Of a DNA stretch of 64,000 nt, positions 46,539 to 57,654 are shown piece by piece. Each line of letters begins with the position of its first letter. The stretch's first letter is position 1. The translations under genes and the position numbers were made by a program. This stretch comes from Symsagittifera roscoffensis (taxonomy: Eukaryota > Xenacoelomorpha > Acoela > Convolutidae). The stretch lies in NCBI RefSeq assembly GCF_963678635.1, contig NC_087064.1, forward strand, positions 36,713,716 through 36,777,715, given 5' to 3'. Under the pieces are notes generated by a model. That model was given only the letters and a program-made list of their open reading frames with translations. It was not told the DNA's origin and did not search any database.

Positions 46539-47212
46539 GGTATAAAAGCTCAATTAATTTTTCTTAATTGATAATATGATGCATTGAAAGAGCGTTGGTA
46601 TAGCCCTATTCAACCTGTGCGCGATCCGTCGTTCCTTGAATTTTCTTTTTTTTTGAAGTTCTAGTACGTCTTTTTCAACTAGTGAAACGATGGAGAACTA
46701 ATGTAGTAGTTTGATGAACGACTAGCGTCAGCCGTGGCTGAGAGCGTAATACGCGCGGTCTTTGACGCAAAAAGCGTGGGTCGAACACCGCTTTAGTCAT
46801 GATTGCAGGAGTCAGTGTCATCGAGCTCCTCAAGGTGGGAGCGGCAATGGCAAAATGGATAGCATCTCTGTGCACACAGAAAAAAGGCTAGAAAAAGAAT
46901 TTATTTTTGTTAAAAACTTGTATTTTTTTCTGGAGAAGATTGCTTTTTATTCTCCCATTTTTGATTTTTTTTTGCTGCTTAACAATACAAAACTATCACA
47001 TATTTCCAAAATTTTCGCTGCTTGACAGCAAGATGAAGTACTGTGATCTTTGCTTTGCTCGCCAGTAGTCATAAAACTCAAAAGGCATAAAGCAGAAATT
47101 TCTTACTTAATTTACCATTTTCATTGAAACGCTGACTCTTCTTCTGCTATCAACTTTTGTTCGCGTCTTGCTTCCACCTTCCTCCTAATTGCTCTGGTCT
47201 TCATTGGTATCT
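46539..47212. other. Single-copy insert between E and G
   Basis: Sequence not found in the first duplication unit. It holds the tRNA-like unit at 46724-46797 and otherwise nothing recognised. Confidence 0.6.
46724..46797 (+). other. tRNA-like sequence (SINE head or pseudo-tRNA)
   Basis: Box A-like GTGGCTGAGAGCGTAA (46734-46749) and box B-like GGGTCGAACACC (46778-46789), spaced as in a tRNA. GCGTGGGTCGAACACCGC can form the T arm. The flanks do not pair as an acceptor stem. Confidence 0.55.
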
Positions 47213-48129
47213 TCTGATATTGCCGATCAGTCTTGCAATCTTTTCCTTGTGGATTACTACCAATCGCAAAATCTTCAGCTGAAATTCTGCATTCTGACGC
47301 AGCTTCATATTTTTAATGAGTTGTTTTGGATTTTTCTATTTGCCCTTGGAGAGTAGCCGTTTTGTTGCAGAGTCAATGAGCACCCATGTGCCGACTAGAT
47401 GACTTAACAAGCCGGGATTTTTTTTTCGTCTGCAAAAGTTGATTGTCGCTTCTTCGATTGACGCTTCCTCGACTTCAAGTAGCTTATCAGCTCTTCGAAA
47501 CAAGCTAAGCAAAAAATGATAGTTTAGCGGCTGTTAATGGTGTTGTTCATCACAGCGTGCCACGCCATCATTTCTACTCATTCTGTGGACTGATTGAAAT
47601 TAGTCGGTGCATTTTTTGTCCATATTCAGCAAGATGTTATTGATGGATAAGCCAGGGTCAGCAGTAACAGTGCTCTCGTATTAATTTTTTCGTCTTTTTT
47701 TCAATTTTTTCTACTATTTAAAAAGTTTTTAAAAATTAACAATTGACATTAAAACATGGAGTTGCAAATTTGATTAACACTATTTCAAAAAAACTTTTGG
47801 CTCTAAACCATCATGTAATGACAATTGCCAATCAAAATTGACCTCTAAAATTGATCAATTATTTTGAAGCCCTTATCAATCTCTAAATTTGCTTGGAAAA
47901 TTAGATTCATAGTTTTGATTTAGAGTTTTACAATTTTTGAATTTAAAAAACATTTCTGGGTCTAATTTGTCAGCGTCAACTCCCTTATCTTATTTCATCT
48001 TGCGTGCTTGAGACCGCCTCAGTTTTACTAAAATGTTTTTCTTCGGGTTTTAACATTTTCGTTTTTTTTTTAGTTTGAGCTATCTATACTTTCACAATTA
48101 ACAACTGCGCTTTCCCCTCAAAACTGCAT

Positions 48130-49640
48130 TACTGAAGGCAGAGACCTACGGTGAGTCTGCATTCTCATGTTCCTCAATTCTAGTGGTAAATCTTAAACAG
48201 CTCTTCCGACTCAGGTGGAAATACACTAACTACCAGACAGTTTACAAACCCTTCTTGACTTGAGATCAATAAATTTCCTGAGCTCAGTGATGGTAAAATG
48301 ATCGTAGTTTCCATGTCATGAAAACTACTCGAACATCAGTTATTCTTCGTAGCATGCTTGCAAAACTTTTGGCTTGGATACCTTTTTAAACCATAAGCCT
48401 TGGGAAACTTACATGTTTAGTAAATCTGTTGAAGAACTCTATTAACTGTCTTTGGACTCAATGACTTTGCGCAAGGCGATTGCTGTCAATTTTGCGAGCC
48501 AATTTTCAGGGTACTGATTTGTACGCCGTAGCGCCAAAATAGTGGCGATAGTTTTATCAAATAGATCCCAAGTAGGTGTAATCCTAAACACTCAATATAT
48601 GGTGCTTGAATAACACTATTCTTGTACTGAGTTTGGGCGCAGATCCTAGATTTCGATATTGTACCAGTATCTGTTGGCTTTGGATACCAATTGCAGGCTA
48701 CCCTCATCTCTTGCAATACAATAATTTTAAATTCAAGGACCGACAAATTCCCGCCAGTCTCAGCTTCCTCTAGAGTTAAAGGTAGATTAAGATAATAAAA
48801 AGTTTATAGCGCCAAAAACAGAATTTGACGGTGTTTTCAATTTCAAAGAAAACTCATACTCCTTCAGTTATAGGTTTGCATAGATTACCGCGATAGTAGC
48901 TCCCGCTGCTAGATCATCAATTTGAACAGACCCTGACCAACTAAATTTATAATAAAACTTGATCAAAGCTGAAATCAACAATTTTTTCACTGTGGATCTT
49001 TGAAATCAGGAGGAGTCCTTTGGTTTTACAGATTCTTTCAGGCAATTTCTACTTGCATGCTGCATGTGGAAAGTAAAGTTGAAAATTTTTCAAATCAAGA
49101 AAAACTGTTATTTCAGGCGGATCAATCTTTTCAAATGTTTCTCTTGCGTTTTGAGTGTTGGCATTGAAATTACTTCCACTGACGTTGTCAGAAAATTTGC
49201 GAGCTGTCTCTGAAAAGATGGAATTAGTCGTATGGTTGTCTGAGGCTTCTGTATCTTAACTAAACCGTACAACCGGGCAGGTTGGCCACCTGGTGAACTT
49301 ATCTTAGAATACAAATTATCAGTTATCTCGCTTTTTTTCTGTTCGTGATAGGTAATTCTTTTTTAAAATATTCTAAAATTTCAGTATTACCTCATCAGTG
49401 CTGGCATCATTTTCAAGACTCCAGTCTTGCTTTTATTTTTTTTTCCTAATTACGCAGTAACTAACAGCTTTATCAATAAACAATGCAAGCAAACCTTTAA
49501 ATTTATAATTTTTTGCCGTTTGTAAACGTTTATTTTTGTGGGGTTCAACTTTCTTTCATTTATAAACTTTTGCCGCAGCCAGTAGTAAATGATGGATGAA
49601 TTTAGCCCAGGGGAGAGGACCCCTATGTTTTAACATAGGC
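48130..49640 (-). pseudogene. Penelope-like element RT and GIY-YIG remnant (unit G)
   Basis: Duplicate of 38080-39580 with the same lesions. Frames at 49108-49314 (QPARLYGLVKIQKPQTTIRL) and 48486-48746 (WYPKPTDTGTI) are still readable. Differences from F are sparse. Because the missing catalytic box is shared, the element was dead before the segment was duplicated. Confidence 0.78.
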
Positions 49641-49644
49641 TATA

Positions 49645-49691
49645 GAGTATCCGGTCCTCTCCCTATGTTTTAAGATAGGGACCGGATACTC
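49645..49691. repeat. 13-bp perfect stem hairpin (unit G)
   Basis: GAGTATCCGGTCC and GGACCGGATACTC pair perfectly. A second, nested inverted pair CCTATGTTTTAACATAGG lies just left (49622-49639). Confidence 0.85.
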
Positions 49692-52600
49692 TCCAACATA
49701 TACTATCCAACATATACTACTGCTGCCTCTTTTTCACAAAACGTTCCAACAGATTTTTTTTGTTTTTCATTATTGAAAGAAAGATTTCAATATGAACCAA
49801 AAACCGCCGTTCGTTAAAGTGGTCTCAAATTTGATGTTTTGGACCCATTGACAGCATTTCATAGAGATCCCGATAGTTCAATGTTATCGAACACTTCAAC
49901 TGATTGAGTTTTTCTCCCACCAAGACGTTTTTTTTTCTTTGCCTCTCGGTCAATTCGTGAAATGGTTTCTTGGTTTCTTTATGTCATTTCCAAGTTTGCT
50001 TCAACTGGACTCTTAACGATACAGTAAAACCTTCCCCGAAATTGTTCATCGATTTCTTTCTGCGCTTGCGATCAGTCGTTATCTATATTCTCGTCAGACG
50101 TTTTTTTTAACCTAGAAAACCCTAGACGTCTCAGTCGTCAGTTGTGCACTGCTTGGTCCAAAGTAAACTTGTTTTCAGGACCCTAAATTTCAAAAAATCC
50201 GGAAAACTTTTCTACCACGTCAAAAACCGGCCAGAAGTCTTTCAGTCTCTGTGGAATAATTAGAAGTTTTCTAGACTACTTCAAATATTCTAACAAAAAT
50301 TTATAAATTGACTTTTTCTGTAAAAATTCTCTGAGCCATACAGCAGGCAGAAGTGTTTTGATCATGGTTTTGCAGGCCGAGAATAAAAAAACCTACAAGG
50401 ATCCAAGCAAAGCAGTTCTCTTTTAACTCACACTTAATTTGCGATGTTATGTTGGTTGCCCCTGATATTGCCAATCAGTCTTGCAAATTTCTCCTTGTAG
50501 ATCACTACCAAATGCACAGATTTCAGCTCAATTTCCATTTTCTGATGCAGTTCTGGATTAATCTGCTTGATGTTTTGTTGCAGGAATAAGGAGCACTCAA
50601 GTGCCGACTAGCTGACTAAACAAGTCGGGCGTTTCTTCAATGGACGATCGTCGTTTCTTCTTTTTCCGCTTCTTCGACTTGAAGTAGATTATCAGTTTTC
50701 GGATCATTCGAATTATAAGCAAAAAATGTAAGTTCTGTGGCTTTTAATGGTGTTGTCAACCACGTCGTGCCGTGCCAGTTTTTTTCTTCTTCAGTGAACT
50801 GATTTCAGTAACCGGCGCTGATTTTTGACCTAGTTCACCGAGACCTTGCTGATGAATATGAAAAGAATCGCCACAACAATCCTCTTTTTTTTTGCTTTCT
50901 CTGGCTTCTGTTGAGGGTGTTTATACTGTGGAGGGTGCTAGCTCAAACAAAATTGGCCTTGTTTTAGTTGTCGCTAAAAAAGCTTATTTTTAAAAAACAA
51001 CTATATTTTTTCTTGTTTATAAAAACAAACTTGAAAAAATTGGCGATCAAAATGAAACAAAACAATAAGAACAAAAGTGAATTTTTTCTCGCTTTTTTGA
51101 GCATTGTCATGGTTTTCAGAAAAAACTATGCTAAAGGACTATAAACATCAATGTACAATTGTTATCTAAACGATTGTTTCACATTAATTTTGGTTCCAAA
51201 CTATCATGATCAAAATAAGCCAAGCCCAGTTGACCTTCTCAACTTATCATTTAGACTAAAATTAACCAACTCTAAAAAAACAAATGAAAAAATTAGTTAT
51301 GATTTCCCTGAAAGTTTTTGAGACAAAATTTTATTTTATTTGTTTAGGATATGAATTAAGAACATAATTTTGGTTCGACTTGTCATATTCGAAAGACGAG
51401 CTTTTAACAATATTGCCGTCACTCGCAGAAGATTGAGTAATTTAAATTCAATGCTTGCTTTGGGAATAGGACAGTTCCTAAATACTCTGAAAGAAGCAGA
51501 AAAGCTCGAGTTTCTGATTGAGCCGTTATAAAATGATGCCCAAGCTCTGTGTATTTTTTAGCGTTGCTTCTGAGGACAAACAATTTTGTAGAAGGAAATA
51601 GTGCTTTATAATTCTTTGTGACTGAATGGGAGACCCCATTAAATGTAAGCTGCGGTAATTTGGAGATAGTACTGATGAATAGCACTAGCTTCTAATAAAA
51701 CAAACAGATGCAGATACCACCAAAAAGTCTATGACAATTGAATGTATTCAGGGTTTCATATGCTACTATCTGCCCGCGATGTTTTTTATTAACATTTTTG
51801 AACGTAGTGTGTACTCGTATATAGGTCTGGTAATGTTTTTGTTTATTTTAGGAAAAGTCATAGAATTTGTTCACGCTCAATTTTTGGTTTTTCGCGGTTT
51901 TGTTTTTGACTTATCTTTAGGTTTTGGACATTTGTCTTGTTAAAAGGTCAACAACTTCACTATCGAATAGCAAAATTTCACTATCAAATAGCAAAAATAT
52001 CACGAAAAATATGATTGACTTCTAATTTCGAAAATGGAAGTAAATTATATGGTTTCCCAGCAAAAATTGTCCATTGACCCAATTTTCTCACTTCAACTTC
52101 AACAAACAAGTGGCCACCATAAATTGTTTTAAAAACTCAAAGAGCTTTAAGGCCATTCTTTTTTCTCTTCACAACACGACAATTGAAAACTGTTTCAATG
52201 CTAAGTCAAAATTTTTCTGCTTCCTTGCGTTCATAAATTGTTTCCAACTGTCAGTTGGCTATGTTCTGACCTTTTGAATTCCAAAAAAGGAAAAAATAGT
52301 CTAATGACGCAAGGCACTCTTTAGTTGTTTTTTCGTACCCTTCTTGCAAAAGGTACTTCCTTGTTAAAACCAAAAAGTTGAATCCGAAAAAAAAACCGTG
52401 AACCTAGAACAAAACATTGGTATTTAGATCTTGTAAACTTAACCAACAACTATGAGAAGTGCTCCGAGACCCTAAAGGCATACTGAAATCGGAAAAGTAC
52501 TATGGCCTAAGCCTTAACAGAAAAATTTGATCTTTGTTTGTAGGACTGATCACAAGTACGCAGTACAATAAAATCAGAGGTCATTTTCAAAAAGTATCTT

Positions 52601-52694
52601 TGACAATGAAATTAAAATCCAAGGGTAAACTTATAATATTAGGTTACCTAATGTCATAAAATCTCGTTGCAAACATCAAACCTCGTTGCAAACA

Positions 52695-53880
52695 ACTAGA
52701 AAACGAGGAAAAAATTGTGAAAAAATTTCATTAGTTGTTGACAAGCTGGACTTGTGCCATTCACCCAGTTGGCACAGCCGATCCTTCCAGTAAACGCTGA
52801 AACTGATGTTAGGCGCCGCCTTGCCTTCATTACAAATTTAGGATGAAAAGGAAGCCCAGAAAAATTCAGAATGTTTAAGATGCAATTTTTCTGAGAAATG
52901 CTAGAAAAAGGCCAACTTTGACGAACATGTTGTATCAAACACACAACAGCTGAATTACCTGGTACCGAGCCACAGCCGTCAAAGTTCAGTCGTTTCAGGC
53001 TTCACCGTCACACGAAACTGGCTGTATGTGAGTGTTTTGTTGAATACGCCGTACACACCAGTTTCAATCCAGTGTGGAAGGAAACTTGGTTACGCTTTGC
53101 CAGTGAGGACCGACTATGAAGAAAGGCTAAGCCTGAAAAGCATCGAATAAAGGACTGTCCGAATCATGCGAATAAAGATCTGGTTTCAAAAGCAATTGAT
53201 GAATTGAAATAAGTGCAGAGTCGGTTTGTTACCACAGAACAATGGCAGTCGAGATGGAACACTGCAAAATGAATGGACAAACCTAGAAGTTCCATAAATG
53301 CTCCATATGTTTTTCAACCGATCAAGTTTTAAGTTCAGAATTTTCTACTTAAGAACTTGAGCATATGCGCCGAGGAAGTTCAGATGTTTCTACGTAGAAA
53401 ATTGAGCATATGTACCAAAAACCGAGAGTAGTTTGATTTTTTAAGCAAATAATCTCTCTACCAATTTAGGTTGCGAACTCTGATTGTGCACTCGGCCGGC
53501 ACTACAATGATAAAACTTCTTACTAATTAAATTTTTATTTGTAAAACCAAGGAAACGAACGCTCTGCCCTGTAGTTTTTTTGATAGACCCATAACCTCAA
53601 ATCAAATTAATCAATTTGGTTTTTTTTCTTTGCGGCTGTTAGATTTCTCAATCTGGTTGGCTGGTTCCCCAACCATCAGACTTTCTCTACTTTCATTAAC
53701 GTTTTTCTTATTTTTTTCCCTAAGTTGTGAAATTCCAATAGTTTTTGGGTGAATTGATATGAAATTGTGTAGGGATGTTGGTTAACTTGAGTTGTTGACC
53801 TTGTGATTTACTTCTATTTTGTTGAAAGTGCCTCTAAAGCGCGTTTTCATTATGATTATAATGCCTCCCAAGCGAGCTTC
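52695..53880. other. Unassigned stretch
   Basis: GC-richer pieces at 52960-53280 could be a decayed coding fragment (a frame with TEQWQSRWNTAK is briefly open), but I recognise nothing. Short repeats of GAGCATATG occur at 53356 and 53406. Confidence 0.45.
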
Positions 53881-53924
53881 ATAGATATTATTACGATTAC
53901 AATTACGATTATTGTTTGTTTTAA

Positions 53925-54440
53925 TTATTTTAGCAGAAATAATACTGGGCTGCGGAGACATTAATCCGAACGCAGGTCCAAGTTTAAACTTTTGTGACGT
54001 ACCAGAAAAACTACGAGATCACAAAAACAGCATAAAAAATCTACATCTAAACTGCAGGAGTTAAACAGAAAAATTCTAATGATGAAGAACTAGTCAAGAC
54101 TTTTTGAGTGAACACAATTGATGGATTCACTGAGACATGGTTTACACAGACGAATGAAAACAACTTAAAGTCACTAGATAGTGAGCATTCTGTCGCTTTC
54201 CGATGTGATAGATTAACAGAAGTAAGCGAAAAGGCAAAAGATGAAGGAACGATGATGCTCATTTCCAAAACATTGAAACCTAAACTACGCACAGCCTTAC
54301 ACTTGTTTCATCAGAAAAATGACAGCATCTGCGTAGATTTTAACACATTGAAAAAACCGAACAACCAACGCTATCAAACATTTCATATAATCCAAACAAG
54401 TTTAAAAAAACAGAAATTATCGAAGAACTTGCTAATCAAT
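53925..54440 (+). pseudogene. LINE N-terminus and APE endonuclease, broken
   Basis: Starts with a hydrophobic run (VLIILAEIILG) and GDINPNAGP at about 53957-53983, then IKNLHLNCRS, the first block of the apurinic-type endonuclease that nicks target DNA. A stop follows. The next frame (54108-54443) carries DGFTETWFTQTNENNLKS (the E-T-W block), AFRCDRL and GTMMLISKTLKPKLR. The catalytic C-terminal part is degraded. A 2A-like peptide in CR1 elements of marine invertebrates is thought to release the N-terminal part; here key residues have changed. Confidence 0.8.
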
Positions 54441-54449
54441 TGATTTTTT

Positions 54450-56800
54450 TTGCAGTCATTTATTTCATAAATTTATCCTGTGGGAGAATATAACATTGAT
54501 TTCTAAATTCCGAAGACAAAATTTTTTGAAGTCCATATTAACGCCTTATAACTTAGAAGTTTCCAACCAATCAAAACCAACGCATTCAAAAAACGCTAAT
54601 TTATTATATTATTATAGACTTCAACTCAAAAGAGTTGAAAAAAAAAACAAAGTAGTTCAATTTCAATGTCATAATTAAAACTGACAATTTAACAACAATT
54701 TTGGTATCGGAATTAAAGTTGATTGATAAAATTATGCCATTTGAGCCTAAAATATATGATAAATTAAAATATTTAAAAATAATTTTAAAGCTGCTTTAAC
54801 AAAGATTAACTGGGAATCCTTCTACAGGCAGAACAACCCCAAAAAACTATTCAATAATATCAACTCTCATATAGCTAGTTCCTTAAAAAACACACACCCA
54901 AAATTGTTTTCATTTGATTTTCGAAAAACAAAAAAAAACAACTTTAATGTCGATAATTTTGTATCAAAATTATCTAACCCAAAAACAACCGAGCGGCAGA
55001 AAAGAAATAATATAAATGACACTATAAACTCCAAAAAATCATCCAATCAATTGCACTGCTGCAAGAATTTTTGGTGAAATGATAAACCTTGAAAATGGCG
55101 AACTTACAAATTACAAATTTTCGAGACTTAATTCATGTTTGCATTTTTTTAGAAAACAAGTGAGAAATACTGATGAAGTAATCAACAGAAACACTAGAAC
55201 AGTTGAACATGGCAAACAGCAATTTTCTTCCCGGTTTATAAGTGAAGTTGAGGGTAAAAAGAACTGATGAAAGCGTGGGCTTTAAAAGAGAACTCTTTCA
55301 AAGTGCAGGCTTTAAAAGATGGATGCATTGAAATATACCCCAACCTCACTTTTCTTATGAATGAAAACATAGAAATCAACTCATTCCCAGCATTACTAAA
55401 AAAAGAATTGCCATTGTTAGTCCAAAAAACAAAAAGAGGACTCAGAAAGAGCTGAGAATCATAGACCAATCTCAATATGTTTTTGAAAATATATTATACA
55501 AACAGGTCAATGAAGATTTTTTGAATAAAAACCTTCTCAGTAACTCCCAATATGGTTTTAGAACCTAATATTCAACAATTGACGCAAGTCTCTATCGCGC
55601 TGATTTTCTCCGCAAATCAATGGATCAAAATCAATTCGTTGCCTCATCTCTATTGGATCTATCAAAAGCATTCGATTCAATTACTCATGATCATTTAAAG
55701 ACTGCACTGAAGGATCTGGGATTTTTTGAACTAGCAATAAACATGATTCATAGTTTCATGAGCAATAGACAAGAAAAAATTGTAGTAAACAACACAGAAT
55801 CCGATTGGATTTTATTCCAACAAGGTGTGCCGCAAGGTATAATTTTGAGACTTTAATCTTCAACCTATAATTCAATGACTTAAATGAACATTTAACCGGA
55901 GAAGGCAAAAGAGTGCAAAATAAAACGACAGACTTTTTTGGCGATAAATAAATATGATAATGCGTTACAATTATTACAGAATCATGTCAAAAATTTTCTC
56001 AATATTATACAAGACACTATTTAAAACTTAATGTAACCAAAACTGAAGTGATATTATTTAGCAAAAAACATCAAGCTACAAGCAGCAATACAAAATTCAT
56101 TATGATTTTAGATAATAATAAAATAGAACAAAAATCACAAGTAAAACACTTCGGGATAAATTTTGATCAATTCCTCACACTCCAAGTTGAAGTTAAAAAC
56201 ATATCAAGAAAAATGGCCTGCGGAATCAAAACGTTAATAAAAAAAAGACCGCTGACAATCCAAAACCCATTACTACAATTGAATACTCTTGTCATAAGCC
56301 ATTTTCATTACCCAGCAGTACCCCTAAGCTGTAAAACAACGAATCTGGCAGAGACACTTAAATAACAACGAAGCTGGGCAATTAAAACCCGCTGTGACAA
56401 AAAAAATACTTCCTTAATCAACTGATCTTAAGCTAAATACAATATAATACCAGTTTCAATGTTTCCCAATTGAAATTTAGTCTGAAACTATTACAAAATC
56501 ATAGTTAATTGACCACCAGCATACCTAAAAATCAAGTACGAGAACCAAACAATTGATGAGAACAAGAGAATTAAGAATTTACACTTTCAAGAAAGGTTCA
56601 GCAGTCATTATATCTAAAACTGATTTTTTTTCAGAAAATCAGATTTAGTATGGAATCAAATTGAAAGCACAAATGCAAACCCTACTAACAGCAACTTATC
56701 CTATAAAACTGTTATTAATTAATTTTTATCAGTTTTCAGTAAAGATCACTCTATGGAAAAACAAAGTGACACCATTAAAAATTTTTAAGGACAATTGTTA
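54450..56800 (+). pseudogene. LINE reverse transcriptase, broken
   Basis: Would perform target-primed reverse transcription. Landmarks: NHRPIS (about 55460), NSQYGFRT (55545), VASSLLDLSKAFDSITHDHL (55640-55695, with the first catalytic Asp region intact), and FQQGVPQG (55818-55842). Where the Y-A-D-D box should follow (about 55905-55950), only QNKTTDFFGD remains, so the catalytic pair is lost. LKLNVTKTEVILFSKKHQ-type and KHFGINFDQFLTLQ pieces (56025-56200) match the thumb. LVWNQIES (56650) is the usual C-terminal box. Confidence 0.85.
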
Positions 56801-57002
56801 TTGTCTCATTATTATTCTGTAATAATTTATTAGACTGGACAAAAAGAAATGACCTACATTTGCATCATATTATTGCTTATCCTTTTGCAATTAAAATATC
56901 TTTGAGTTTCAATAATTTTTTCCTGTCACATTGTAGGCATTTGATAGTAGTTTTTTTTTAGAAATGAAATTACAAATGGAGCTTTTTGATTTGGCTGCGG
57001 TA

Positions 57003-57641
57003 AGTGCACAAGCTGGATAGTGCTATACCAGCGTTGTAAAAAAATGCATATATATTTGCAATATTTATCATTTTATGGGAGGTCATACATAAGCATTAAA
57101 GGCTTCCTCCTAATGAAATTTTATCTTAGCTGTCATTCCACAATAGTGCTTATAGAATTGTCGATAAATTAAAATTTGCCCCCTTACACAAAGTATAGAG
57201 CTCCTCGGGTGCGCAAAGCTTATTCAAGTTCTTTTGTAGTTTATCGAATTTACGATTATCGATGTAATGGAGGAACTGGATTTGAAATCGGGACTTTTGT
57301 TTCTAAATATTGTTTAGACTATTTTTTTTAATAAAAAATGGTAAATTACAAAAGAAGTCTTTCCGTTAAGTTATGGTCAATGCGCAAGCTGGACAGGGCC
57401 ATACCAGCGTTATAAAAATACATATATATCAGCAATCTGTATAATTGTATCAGAAGTCATATATCAGCATTAAATTCATCGTTGTAATGTTAATCTATCT
57501 TAGCCATCCTTCCTCTACAATAGCGCTTAACAGAGATGTCTATATATTGAACTTTGCGCAACGATCTGCACCCCCTTTAACATAGTATAGAGTTCCTGAG
57601 GAGCGCGAAGCTTATTTTAGTTTTTATGTTTTTTTATCGAT
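57003..57641. repeat. Diverged tandem pair (~375-bp period)
   Basis: 57003-57262 and 57379-57641 share GCAAGCTGGA, ATACCAGCGTT, CATATATAT, AAGTATAGAG…CTC and GCGCAAAGCTTATT-type blocks in order. They lie just downstream (minus-strand sense) of the RT element, so they may be its 3' tail. Confidence 0.8.
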
Positions 57642-57654
57642 TCTTGGTAGCTTT

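Larger units (their letters stand above)
47213..52694 (+). repeat. Duplication G (5.4 kb; partner F) with left extension
   Basis: 47318-52694 is collinear with 37261-42632. 47213-47317 additionally matches the upstream pLTR (40405-40520), so this unit keeps a more complete left terminal repeat. After 52694 the sequence diverges from F. Confidence 0.95.
53880..56800 (+). mobile_element. CR1-superfamily LINE, inactive
   Basis: One element on the plus strand. It has an N-terminal hydrophobic run plus 2A-like motif, an APE endonuclease part, a reverse transcriptase, and a C-terminal WN-type box (about 56650). The combination of a GD(I/V)..NPGP-like start followed by HLNCRS and a QGVPQG-type RT is typical of CR1/L2-group LINEs. 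Many frameshifts. It ends in AT-rich sequence near 56800 without a clear tail. Confidence 0.85.
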
